Of a stretch of 64,000 bases of DNA, positions 1-8,514 are shown piece after piece; the stretch's first letter is position 1; each line of letters starts with the position of its first letter. The stretch is from Escherichia sp. ESNIH1 (GTDB taxonomy: Bacteria > Pseudomonadota > Gammaproteobacteria > Enterobacterales > Enterobacteriaceae). The notes beneath the pieces are model-generated. The model searched no databases, was not told the DNA's origin, and saw nothing but the letters and a program-made list of their open reading frames with translations. Position numbers and translations under genes: made by a program. The DNA lies in NCBI GenBank assembly GCA_002918705.1, contig PQKR01000005.1:310001-374000 (forward strand), read 5' to 3'.

Positions 1-250
<250 letters not shown>

Positions 251-255
251 GCTCA

Positions 256-906
256 TCAATTCTGGGCCTGCGCCAGCGCTTTTTCCGCGCGCGCAGCTGC
301 ATCGGCATCGCCGTTGTCGCGTAGCCCTTGGGCGAGCTGGCGCAGCTGTCCGGCACTGAGCCCCACCCGCAGGCTGGCTTTGAGGTGGGCGAGCAGCTGA
401 GACTCCACGCCCGGCATAGCGGCTAATGCGCCGACGGTAGCCAGTTCGCGGCTCTGCCAGTCGAGACTGTCGCGGGCAAAGATATCGCCGAAGAGGTGGG
501 TTTGCAGGAACTGATTGATAACGGGAGCAAAATCAAACAGTGGGCCCTGCACCGGTGCACCGGAGATAGTGGTCTGGTTGGCTGTCCCTACGCGCCGAAG
601 CTCATCGCCTACGGGAACGGGGGCGGCAGGCTCTTTACCCTGCGCGTCGTTGATGCCACGCGCTTTGCGTGCCTCTACTACCTTCATTAACTCTCCCAGC
701 GCATTGAGACTGCGGGGAAAGCCGGTATAGGCATAGAGCTGAACGAGGATCTCTTTGGTTTCGTTTACCGTCAGACCGGCATCCAGCCCCTGGTTAAGGG
801 CGGCGTTGAGCTTCTCCATATTGCCAACGGCCATAGATGTCGCAATCAAGGGAATCGCCTGCTGACGTGTGGTGAGCGTATCGGCCGTAGTATTTTTTTG
901 CTGCAT
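256..906 (-). CDS. Carboxymuconolactone decarboxylase-like protein, two CMD domains
   Basis: The protein has 216 residues from the ATG at 906, which has an AGGAG about 8 bases upstream; an upstream in-frame start at 936 has no comparable site. It carries two CMD-type helical segments, one with the pattern ETKEILVQLYAYTGFPRSLNAL and a second near the C-terminus (SRELATVGALAAMPG). I see no CxxC pair of the AhpD type, so a peroxidase role is unlikely. Members of this family often sit with aldo/keto reductases and drug pumps, as here: an MFS gene lies 35 bp upstream and an aldo/keto reductase downstream. The reaction is unknown. Confidence 0.8.
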   Translation of the reverse strand: MQQKNTTADTLTTRQQAIPLIATSMAVGNMEKLNAALNQGLDAGLTVNETKEILVQLYAYTGFPRSLNALGELMKVVEARKARGINDAQGKEPAAPVPVGDELRRVGTANQTTISGAPVQGPLFDFAPVINQFLQTHLFGDIFARDSLDWQSRELATVGALAAMPGVESQLLAHLKASLRVGLSAGQLRQLAQGLRDNGDADAAARAEKALAQAQN

Positions 907-941
907 TTCTGATACTCCTGAAGTTGTAGGGGGCATTTCTG

Positions 942-2159
942 TCAGCTACGCCGGGTTTGGAGTGCCATCGCCGCACTCGCCACGGTAAACAGCGCCATTA
1001 CCCAACCCATTGTCCACGGTGTGCCGTCGCTTAGTAGCGCCAGCAGCAGGGAGGAGATGATACCGCTGCCGTACTGGAGCGATCCCATCAGCGCCGAGGC
1101 AGAGCCGGCAAGGTTCGGCACGGCGTCCAGTGCGGCGGCAGTAGAGGTGGCTGCAATAATGCCATTCATCGAAAAGAGCACGAACACCGAGGCGGCTATC
1201 AGCAGCGCGCCGCCGATGTTGAGCTTTGTACCAGCCGCCAATACGAGTGCGGCAGCGGCGGCGATCAGCACGGCAACCTTCAGCAGGCTCTCCAGCGAAT
1301 GGCGCTGCACGAGTCGGCGGTTTAGCATGCTCATGCCCATCACCCCGACGATATTGATCGCGAACAGCCAGCCGTAGTGCTGCGGATCGATACCGAAGTA
1401 GGTGATATAGACAAAGGGGGAACCAGTAATGAAGGCGTAGACCGCCACATAGTAAAACGCCAGGCAGAGAGTGAAGCGCATAAAGATCGCGTTAGTCAGT
1501 AAGGCCCAGTAATTGTGAAAGGCGCTGGCAAGCGAGGCCTGAACTCGCTTCTCTTCCGGCAGGGTTTCCGGAAGCCAGCACAGCGAGATGAACATTAGCG
1601 CGCCAATTACCGCCAGCAGCCAGAAGATGACATGCCAGGAGGCGAACTTAATCATCTGCCCGCCCAGCAGCGGCCCGGCGATAGGGGCAACAGCCATGAC
1701 GATCATCAGCGTCGAGAGCATCTGTGCCGCTCGCGTGCGGCTAAAGAGATCGCGGATCATGGCGCGTGCCAGCATCGGCCCGGTACAGGCCCCCAGTGCC
1801 TGGAATACGCGCCAGAAGACGATGTGCAGGATATCGGTTGAAAGCGCACAGCCAATCGAGCCGATGATAAACAGTCCCATGCCGATAAACAGCGGAATGC
1901 GACGGCCCAGGTGGTCGCTAATCGGCCCCCAGATCAGCTGCGCAATGCAAAAGCCGATCAGGAAGCCGGTGATGGTCAGCTCCACGTCGCCGTGCAGATC
2001 CTGCGCCATCGCTGGCATGGCGGGCAGGTAGATATCCGTCGACAGAGAGGTAAAGGCCATCAGCGCGCTGAGAATGGCAACAAAAAGCAGACCAGCCGTC
2101 TGGCCGGGTGTAGCATGTTGGGTGGATATTTTGCGCGATTGCGCCTGAAGGTCGGTCAT
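942..2159 (-). CDS. MFS drug efflux protein, Bcr/CflA family
   Basis: A 405-residue inner-membrane transporter with about 12 hydrophobic segments. The N-terminal half has the DHA1 motif A (GPISDHLGRRIPL) after TM2 and the TDIYLPAMPAMAQDL stretch in TM1 that is typical of the Bcr/CflA group of proton-driven drug exporters. It is the first gene of a probable minus-strand operon with the CMD-like protein (35-bp gap) and the aldo/keto reductase. The substrate is not predictable from the sequence. The family call is firm; orthology to bcr itself is not claimed. Confidence 0.85.
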   Translation of the reverse strand: MTDLQAQSRKISTQHATPGQTAGLLFVAILSALMAFTSLSTDIYLPAMPAMAQDLHGDVELTITGFLIGFCIAQLIWGPISDHLGRRIPLFIGMGLFIIGSIGCALSTDILHIVFWRVFQALGACTGPMLARAMIRDLFSRTRAAQMLSTLMIVMAVAPIAGPLLGGQMIKFASWHVIFWLLAVIGALMFISLCWLPETLPEEKRVQASLASAFHNYWALLTNAIFMRFTLCLAFYYVAVYAFITGSPFVYITYFGIDPQHYGWLFAINIVGVMGMSMLNRRLVQRHSLESLLKVAVLIAAAAALVLAAGTKLNIGGALLIAASVFVLFSMNGIIAATSTAAALDAVPNLAGSASALMGSLQYGSGIISSLLLALLSDGTPWTMGWVMALFTVASAAMALQTRRS

Positions 2160-2241
2160 AGCGATTCATCTGAACGTAAAGTAATTAGGCTATGTTAGCG
2201 GATCCCACCCATTTAAAAATGGCGTAAAAGAGCATGAGCTT

Positions 2242-2256
2242 ATGAATGGTGTTCAT
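2242..2256. promoter_or_regulatory. Short inverted repeat upstream of the Bcr/CflA-type gene
   Basis: ATGAA-N5-TTCAT lies 83 bp upstream of the MFS start codon at 2159, within the 530-bp intergenic stretch 2160-2689. It could be an operator for that operon. It is short, so chance is possible. Confidence 0.25.
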
Positions 2257-2298
2257 GAATATTGGCTATCCATCACTACGTTAGGCACTGTGCGATAT

Positions 2299-2382
2299 GT
2301 AGGCCCGGTAAGCGTAGCGCCACCGGGCGTTACTATATTGACGCAACAATGCCGGGCGGCACTGCGTTTGCCCAGCCTACGG
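2299..2382. repeat. REP/BIME pair
   Basis: Two REP-like units in opposite orientation, about 2299-2328 (GTAGGCCCGGTAAGCG...CGCCACCGGGC) and 2350-2382 (GCCGGGCGGCACTGCG...CCTAC), form a BIME-type element in the intergenic stretch 2160-2689. Similar units recur through the window at intergenic positions. Confidence 0.8.
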
Positions 2383-2433
2383 TGAGTACGGTGCGGTTTG
2401 CATACGACAAAGCATCTATTTCTACCCCTAAAG

Positions 2434-2449
2434 TGTGATTTAGATCACA
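2434..2449. promoter_or_regulatory. CRP-cAMP binding site
   Basis: TGTGATTTAGATCACA matches the CRP core TGTGA-N6-TCACA in all ten fixed positions. It lies 241 bp before the ExuT-like transporter start at 2690. A second, half-conserved TAGATCACA follows at about 2492. The placement suggests catabolite control of the transporter through a promoter in 2450-2650, where I cannot fix a -35/-10 pair. Confidence 0.7.
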
Positions 2450-2689
2450 CACCAAAACTCCTCCGGTACGACTTGCCATCTAAATTGCGTTAGATCACAA
2501 AAAATAGTGAAACAACGGTTCATCATGCTTGCGAAGTGTGAGCTATATAACAAATACAAGCCCAGGGCCGGGCAGCAATAACGCGCCGACGCTCAATGTA
2601 GCGCCGCGTTTCCTCTCTATCTCTATTCCATTCTTTGCCTGCTGCATTGCAGCGGTCAGCCAGTCTATTGCATTAAAAAAGAGGTATGT

Positions 2690-3958
2690 ATGCGCAAAAC
2701 AGGTCATATGCGCTGGTTTATGGTTTCGCTGGTGACGCTCGGTACCGTTCTCTGCTATTTAACCAGAAACACCATCTCGGCGGCAGCGCCAACGCTACAG
2801 AGCGATCTGCACATCACTACGCAGCAGTACTCCTGGATTATTGCTACCTTCTCTGCCTGCTACACCATCGCTCAGCCGATCGCCGGGTATATCCTCGATT
2901 CGCTCGGCACCAAAATGGGCTATACCATCTTCGGTCTGCTGTGGGGCGTGTTCTGCATCGGCGCGTCATTCTCTACCAGCTGGACGGGACTGGCGTTCTT
3001 TCGCGGCCTCGGCGGCTTTGCCGAAAGCGCGATGATCCCCGCCGGGCTGAAGGCGGTGACCGAGTGGTTCCCGGATCGTGAGCGCTCCGTGGCGGTGGGA
3101 TATTTCAACGTCGGCTCCTCTATCGGCGCGGTAATTGCGCCCCCGCTGGTGGCCTGGGCGATCTTTATGCGCGACTGGCGACTGGCCTTTATCATCGTCG
3201 GCGTCTCCAGCGTGCTGTGGGCTGCGGGTTGGTACTTCACCTATAACCGTCCGGCAAAGGCCAAATCCCTCTCTAAAGAGGAGTACCTCTACATCACCGG
3301 TGGTCAGCCGGAGAAAGAGCATGTAGAAAAGGTGCGCATTGGTCATCTGCTGAAGCAGCGTAAGTTCTGGGGCATCGCGCTACCGCGCTTTTTGGCCGAA
3401 CCTGCATGGGGTACCTTCAATGCCTGGATCCCGCTGTTCATGGTGCATACCTACGGTTTTAGCCTGAAAGATATCGCCATGTTTGCCTGGATCCCCATGC
3501 TGTTTGCCGACGTAGGCTGCATCGTGGGCGGCTATCTGCCAGGGATGTTCCAGAAACTGTTCGGCGTTAACATCATCGTTTCCCGTAAGCTGGTGGTCAC
3601 TATGGGTGCGGCGCTGATGATCCTGCCCGGCATGGTGGGGCTGTTCGGCAGCCCGATGGTGGCGATTGGCCTGCTGTGCGTCGGCGGATTTGCCCACCAG
3701 TCGCTCTCCGGGGCACTAATCACTCTCTCCTCCGATATGTTTGACTCTGGCGAGGTAGCGACCGCTAACGGCTTTACCGGCATGGCGGCCTGGACGGCAA
3801 GCACCCTGTTTGCGCTGGTAGTGGGCGCGCTGGCCGATACCGTCGGCTTTAGCCCGCTGTTTGCCGTACTCTCCGGCTTCGACGTGGTCGGTGCAATCCT
3901 GCTATGGATGCTGCTCAAAACCCCTGCACAAACCCTGGTCCCGCAAGAGACGTTCTGA
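2690..3958 (+). CDS. ExuT-like hexuronate MFS transporter
   Basis: A 422-residue inner-membrane protein of the anion:cation symporter family. It resembles E. coli ExuT (hexuronate transporter) closely along its length: LVTLGTVLCYLTRNT in TM1, MIPAGLKAVTEWFP, the DRERSVAVGYFNVGSSIG loop, and ALPRFLAEPAWGTFNAWIP in the second half. It probably imports galacturonate or glucuronate with protons. The ATG at 2690 has GAGG six bases upstream. It stands alone behind a long leader with a CRP site. No uxa/uxu enzyme genes are nearby, so it is more likely an ExuT paralogue than exuT at its usual locus. Confidence 0.8.
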   Translation: MRKTGHMRWFMVSLVTLGTVLCYLTRNTISAAAPTLQSDLHITTQQYSWIIATFSACYTIAQPIAGYILDSLGTKMGYTIFGLLWGVFCIGASFSTSWTGLAFFRGLGGFAESAMIPAGLKAVTEWFPDRERSVAVGYFNVGSSIGAVIAPPLVAWAIFMRDWRLAFIIVGVSSVLWAAGWYFTYNRPAKAKSLSKEEYLYITGGQPEKEHVEKVRIGHLLKQRKFWGIALPRFLAEPAWGTFNAWIPLFMVHTYGFSLKDIAMFAWIPMLFADVGCIVGGYLPGMFQKLFGVNIIVSRKLVVTMGAALMILPGMVGLFGSPMVAIGLLCVGGFAHQSLSGALITLSSDMFDSGEVATANGFTGMAAWTASTLFALVVGALADTVGFSPLFAVLSGFDVVGAILLWMLLKTPAQTLVPQETF

Positions 3959-4080
3959 CTAAAAATGCGCCACCGGCAGATGCTGTTGGCGCGCCTTAAA
4001 AACCATTTAATTAGTGTAGAATTCCATTCGTTGCTATAAATATCACTTGTTCGTTAACTACATCGACAAAGGATGACAAG

Positions 4081-4866
4081 ATGGCCCGAGTGGACGTTGC
4101 TATTGCTGATGAGAAACAGTGGCAGGGTATCGATTCAGATGTGTTGCATATCATACTGGAAGGGACATATCGCTCATTTGTAGACATGATGGGTTATGAG
4201 CTTGATAAAGATATTGTCGTTACGAACGATTTAGACAGTCAGACACCGATGATCTTCTTTCCGCTGAATACGCGGGAGGAGCGGGAGAGCTATCATATTA
4301 CTCTAAAAGTTGAAGATACTCGCAACTGGGGAGAGATCGTTTATCAGCTATCCCATGAAATATGCCACGCCTACTGTAACTTCTATAAAGCGAAGGCCAC
4401 CAAACATAAATGGTTCGAAGAGGCTATTTGTGAAGCTGGCGCGTTTAGCAATCTAAATAATATTTACCAGACCTGGAGTGATTTACCCTTTGCAGCGCAT
4501 TCGGCGTTAGAGACATTCCGCCAGGAAATACGCCGCTACCTTGAAAAACTGCTTGAAGGGGTGCCACAGGGCATTACCACCGGTGATATTCTGGAATTTA
4601 TCAACGTTAACCTACCGATATTTGAAATAAAGAGCATTACCAAAATCTGGGACCGCGATAGCCACATCAAATTGCGGGCGATATCCTGCTATTTATGCGA
4701 ACAGCTGTTTTATGCCGATAGTCGCTACTGGCGATCGGTGCTGCATTTTAACGAGTGGGATGCCACTACCGATAAAAACTTTGTCAGCTTTATTAACAGC
4801 TGGGCGAAGCACGGCGGCGATGATGTACGCCCCGTCGCCGCCTCGCTAGGGATCCTGCTGATATAG
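4081..4866 (+). CDS. Unknown protein with a zincin-type HEXXH motif
   Basis: A 261-residue protein not recognised by name. It has a clear HEXXH at residues 92-96 (LSHEICHAYCNF), followed 17-22 residues later by acidic residues in WFEEAICEAGA (Glu113, Glu114, Glu118). This HEXXH-plus-Glu layout is that of gluzincin metallopeptidases. There is no signal peptide or membrane segment, so it should be cytoplasmic. The start ATG follows AAGGATGACAAG. The coding sequence is visibly AT-richer than the flanking transporter and formate dehydrogenase genes, which may indicate transfer. It has its own promoter region and is not obviously coupled to neighbours. Peptidase activity is inferred from the motif alone. 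Confidence 0.65.
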   Translation: MARVDVAIADEKQWQGIDSDVLHIILEGTYRSFVDMMGYELDKDIVVTNDLDSQTPMIFFPLNTREERESYHITLKVEDTRNWGEIVYQLSHEICHAYCNFYKAKATKHKWFEEAICEAGAFSNLNNIYQTWSDLPFAAHSALETFRQEIRRYLEKLLEGVPQGITTGDILEFINVNLPIFEIKSITKIWDRDSHIKLRAISCYLCEQLFYADSRYWRSVLHFNEWDATTDKNFVSFINSWAKHGGDDVRPVAASLGILLI

Positions 4867-5036
4867 ATCGGTTAACGCCCGCCGTACATACCTGGCAACA
4901 TCCCTGCCTGGCGCCCTCCCTCAACCGTGGCTACCTTTAAACAACTATAACGAAAGCGCATTCCTGCGGGAAAAGACGCTTTCACTCTGCTGCGGTGCGG
5001 TTTGCCGACGGCGATTGGCAAGGTTGAGGAAGCAAA

Positions 5037-8009
5037 ATGAGCGAACCCCTGTGTACCCTGTTTTACGACGGGAGGCCGGTTACTGGCCCGGCCAACGTCC
5101 CGTTAATCGATTTTCTTACCGCGGGCGGCCTGAAACTGCCCCATGTTTGCTATCACCCATCGCTTGAACCGATGCAAACCTGCGACGTTTGCTGGGTGGA
5201 GTACAATGGCGAACTGGTGCGCGGCTGCACGCTTAAAAGCGCGGAAGGCATGGAGATTGCCAGCCGTACGCCGCTTGCCGAGGCGGCACAGCATGAAGGG
5301 ATGGACCGCCTGCTGGCAAAGCATGAGCTCTACTGCACCGTGTGCGAGCACAACACCGGCGACTGCACCCTGCACAATACGATGGCGGATATGCATATCC
5401 CCATTCAGCGCTATGAATACCAGCGCAAGCCCTACGTGAAAGACCACTCCAACCCGTTCTACACCTATGACCCCGATCAGTGCATTCTCTGCGGCCGCTG
5501 CGTAGAGGCGTGCCAGAACGTGGAGGTGAATGAAACGCTAAGCATCGACTACACGATGGCGCATCCGCGCGTGCTGTGGGACGGCGGCGAAACCATTGCC
5601 GGCTCAAGCTGCGTTAGCTGCGGCCACTGCGTCACCGTCTGCCCCTGTAACGCGCTGCTTGAAAAAACCATGCAGCCGGACGCCGGGCCGTTCACCAGTA
5701 TGAAACAGTCGCTCAAGCGGCCCATGATCGATCTGGTGAAGGCGGTAGAAAATAGCACCGGCGCGGAAATCGTCACCGGTATCTCAGTGATGGATATGCA
5801 CTGGCGCCAGCCGGAGATCAAGCGCACCAAAACCGTCTGCACCTATTGCGGTGTGGGTTGCAGCTTTGAGATCTGGACGCGCGACCGCCACGTGCTGAAA
5901 GTGCAGCCGATGGCCGACGCACCAGCCAACGGCATCTCTACCTGCGTAAAAGGTAAATTCGCCTGGGATTTTATTAACGATAAAGAGCGCCTCACCACGC
6001 CGCTTATTCGTGAAAATGACCGCTTTCGCAAAGCGAGCTGGGATGAAGCACTGGAGCTGGTGGCGCGCCGTCTACTGCAAATTCGTAACCAGCACGGCCC
6101 GCAGAGCATCGGCTTTATCGGCTCCAGCAAAGGCAGCAACGAAGAAGCTTATCTGACGCAGAAAATTGCCCGTCTGATTATCGGCACCAACAGCGTGGAC
6201 AACTCCTCCCGCTACTGCCAGAACCCCGCCACGATGGGTTTATTCCGCACCGTCGGCTACGGCGGCGATGCGGGCACGATAGAGGATCTGCAGAAGGCGG
6301 ATCTGGTGGTCATCGTCGGCAGCAATACCGCTGAAAACCATCCGGTTATCGCAGCAAAGATCAAAGCGGCGAAAAAGCATCACGGGCAGAAGCTGCTGGT
6401 CGTCGACCCGCGCCGTCACGAGATGGCCGAGCGCGCCGATCTGCACCTGCGCGCCCGTCCCGGCACTGACATGGTATGGGCCTCGGCGATGGCCCGCTAT
6501 ATGTTCGATAACGGCTACGCCGACGAGGCGTTTCTGGCCGAACGGGTCAACCAGGTGGAGGAGTATCGCCAGTCGCTGGCACCCTTCACGCTGGAGTTCG
6601 CGGCAGAAACGACGGGGCTTTCCGTTGAGGAGCTCACCGCCGCCGCCGAGCTTATCGGCAAAGCAAGCGCCGTCTGCATCGTCTGGGCGATGGGCATTAC
6701 CCAGCACAGCCACGGCGCCGATGCCAGCACCGCGCTCTCTAACCTGCTGCTGGTGACCGGCAACTATGGTCGTCCCGGCACCGGCGGCTACCCGATGCGC
6801 GGCCACAACAACGTGCAGGGCGCGAGCGACTTCGGCTGCCTGAAAGATTACTACCCCGGCTACGAGTCGGTGAGCGATGAAAGCGTGCGTGAAAAGTGGG
6901 CGCGTGCCTGGGGCGTCGAGCCGGAGCGGCTGTCGCTGGAGGCGGGCTCGGATAACTTCGAGATGGTTGAGCACGCACGCACGAAACAAATTCGCGCCAT
7001 GTATGTGATTGGCGAGGAGACCGCCTTTGCCGACGCCGACACCACTAACGTTCACGAAGGCTTTACCAACCTCGATTTTCTGGTGGTGCAGGATCTCTTC
7101 TTCAGCCGCACGGCGCAGTTCGCCGACGTAGTGCTGCCGGGCTGCCCAAGCGTGGAAAAAGAGGGTACCTACGTCAACACCGAGCGGCGCATTCAGCGCT
7201 TTTACGAGGCGCTCGCACCCCTTGGCGACAGCCGTCCGGACTGGCGCATTCTTACCGAGCTTGCCGCCCGCATGGGGCATGACTGGGGCTATACGCACCC
7301 GTCGCAGATTATGGCCGAAGCGGCGCGCATCGCACCCTTGTTCGCAGGCGTCAGCTACGAGCGGCTCGAAGGCTTTAGCTCCCAGGTCTGGCCCGTCACG
7401 GCGGAGGGCAAAAGCACGCCGCTGCTCTATACCGATAAGTTTAAAACGCCCGATGGGCGCGCCATTCTTTACCCGCTTGAGTGGCAGCCGCCGCAGGAAG
7501 CACCCGATGAGCAGTACGACCTAACGCTCAACAACGGCCGCATGCTGGAGCATTTCCAGGCGACCAACCAGAGCGGGCGCGGCGGGCGCACAATGTCGCT
7601 GTCGCCGGACTGGTTTGTGGAAATTAGCCCTGAGCTTGCCGCCGAGCGCGGCCTCGGAGAGGGCGACTGGGTGAAGCTCACCTCACGGCGCGGCTCGCTG
7701 GAGGTGCCCGTGGTCGTCACCGACCGCGTGGCAGGCGGCACGCTGTTTATCTCGATTCACCAGGGCAAACCAGGCATTAACCTGCTGACCGGCGAACATC
7801 ACGACCCGGACGTCAACACGCCAGCCTATAAAGAGATCGCTATTCGGCTGGAGAAGCTTTCACGCGAGCCGCACCCCTCTCCCCTGCCGCGGCATAACTT
7901 CCGCTACGGCAACCGCACGCCGATACCGCACGTGCAGGTTGAGGAGAAGTGGCAGCGCGACGACTATCGCCTCCCGCCCGAGCAGGCCCCACACCCGGAG
8001 AAATTTTAA
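5037..8009 (+). CDS. Molybdopterin formate dehydrogenase alpha subunit, FdhA/YjgC type
   Basis: A 990-residue cytoplasmic enzyme built as an electron wire. It has an N-terminal [2Fe-2S] ferredoxin domain (Cys38, 49, 52, 64), a His-Cys cluster segment (HELYCTVCEHNTGDC), two [4Fe-4S] motifs (CILCGRCVEAC and CVSCGHCVTVC), then the bis-MGD catalytic core with its own [4Fe-4S] (CTYCGVGC...C) and a C-terminal dinucleotide-binding domain. The metal-ligand Cys394 is in SSRYCQNPATMG; Gln395 replaces the His usual in formate dehydrogenases. This architecture is that of Bacillus YjgC and Staphylococcus FdhA, whose genes also pair with DUF1641. There is no Tat signal. It heads an operon with DUF1641 and bd oxidase genes. 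Oxidation of formate is the family assignment. Confidence 0.85.
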   Translation: MSEPLCTLFYDGRPVTGPANVPLIDFLTAGGLKLPHVCYHPSLEPMQTCDVCWVEYNGELVRGCTLKSAEGMEIASRTPLAEAAQHEGMDRLLAKHELYCTVCEHNTGDCTLHNTMADMHIPIQRYEYQRKPYVKDHSNPFYTYDPDQCILCGRCVEACQNVEVNETLSIDYTMAHPRVLWDGGETIAGSSCVSCGHCVTVCPCNALLEKTMQPDAGPFTSMKQSLKRPMIDLVKAVENSTGAEIVTGISVMDMHWRQPEIKRTKTVCTYCGVGCSFEIWTRDRHVLKVQPMADAPANGISTCVKGKFAWDFINDKERLTTPLIRENDRFRKASWDEALELVARRLLQIRNQHGPQSIGFIGSSKGSNEEAYLTQKIARLIIGTNSVDNSSRYCQNPATMGLFRTVGYGGDAGTIEDLQKADLVVIVGSNTAENHPVIAAKIKAAKKHHGQKLLVVDPRRHEMAERADLHLRARPGTDMVWASAMARYMFDNGYADEAFLAERVNQVEEYRQSLAPFTLEFAAETTGLSVEELTAAAELIGKASAVCIVWAMGITQHSHGADASTALSNLLLVTGNYGRPGTGGYPMRGHNNVQGASDFGCLKDYYPGYESVSDESVREKWARAWGVEPERLSLEAGSDNFEMVEHARTKQIRAMYVIGEETAFADADTTNVHEGFTNLDFLVVQDLFFSRTAQFADVVLPGCPSVEKEGTYVNTERRIQRFYEALAPLGDSRPDWRILTELAARMGHDWGYTHPSQIMAEAARIAPLFAGVSYERLEGFSSQVWPVTAEGKSTPLLYTDKFKTPDGRAILYPLEWQPPQEAPDEQYDLTLNNGRMLEHFQATNQSGRGGRTMSLSPDWFVEISPELAAERGLGEGDWVKLTSRRGSLEVPVVVTDRVAGGTLFISIHQGKPGINLLTGEHHDPDVNTPAYKEIAIRLEKLSREPHPSPLPRHNFRYGNRTPIPHVQVEEKWQRDDYRLPPEQAPHPEKF

Positions 8010-8497
8010 TGGCTAAAGCGATTGAGTATCAGGTGGATCCGCCCACCATCGGTCCCACCGCCGAGGAAGAGCTTCAGCGTCTTTTGCAGACGCTGCATGA
8101 GCATGGCGTGCTGCGCCTCGCCAACGACCTGGTGGCCAGCAACAACGACTGGCTCAAGGTGATTGTTGATGGCCTGAGCCGCAAAGGCTCGCTGAACGTC
8201 ATTCAGAATATCTCCGTGCTGCTGATGGCGCTCTCCACCATCCCGCCGGAGCAAACCTACAAGCTCGCCTTCGGCCTGCGTGATTTCATGACCGAACTGA
8301 GCCGCGAAGAAGAGCAGCCGCAACGCGCGAACGGCAGCGCGCCAGGGGCGCGCGGCGCCTGGAAAATGCTGCATGACGACGAGCTCTGGCACTCGCTCAC
8401 GCCGCTGCTAAACGGCCTGAAGGCTTTCTCCCGCCGCATGGAGGAAGAGGTGGATAAACCGATTTCGTCGTTCAGCGGTAAACCGAGCGACGCGTAA
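8009..8497 (+). CDS. DUF1641 protein, formate dehydrogenase partner
   Basis: A 162-residue, largely helical, soluble protein of the DUF1641 family (Bacillus YjgD type), with the family-typical segments HEHGVLRLANDLVASNNDWLKVIVD and KGSLNVIQNISVLLMAL. The start is the ATG at 8009, which overlaps the last base of the formate dehydrogenase stop (TAATG) and has GGAG at 7997, so the two are translationally coupled. In Bacillus and Staphylococcus the same two genes sit side by side. Its role is unknown; a small subunit or a docking protein linking the dehydrogenase to the quinone pool is my inference, since no other quinone-reactive subunit is encoded here. Confidence 0.8.
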   Translation: MAKAIEYQVDPPTIGPTAEEELQRLLQTLHEHGVLRLANDLVASNNDWLKVIVDGLSRKGSLNVIQNISVLLMALSTIPPEQTYKLAFGLRDFMTELSREEEQPQRANGSAPGARGAWKMLHDDELWHSLTPLLNGLKAFSRRMEEEVDKPISSFSGKPSDA

Positions 8498-8514
8498 GGC
8501 TCAACGGAGGAAGC

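Noticed and set aside
6240-7298. 352-codon minus-strand frame inside the formate dehydrogenase gene
   Set aside because: It is antisense to a clearly real gene, with no recognisable motif and skewed composition.
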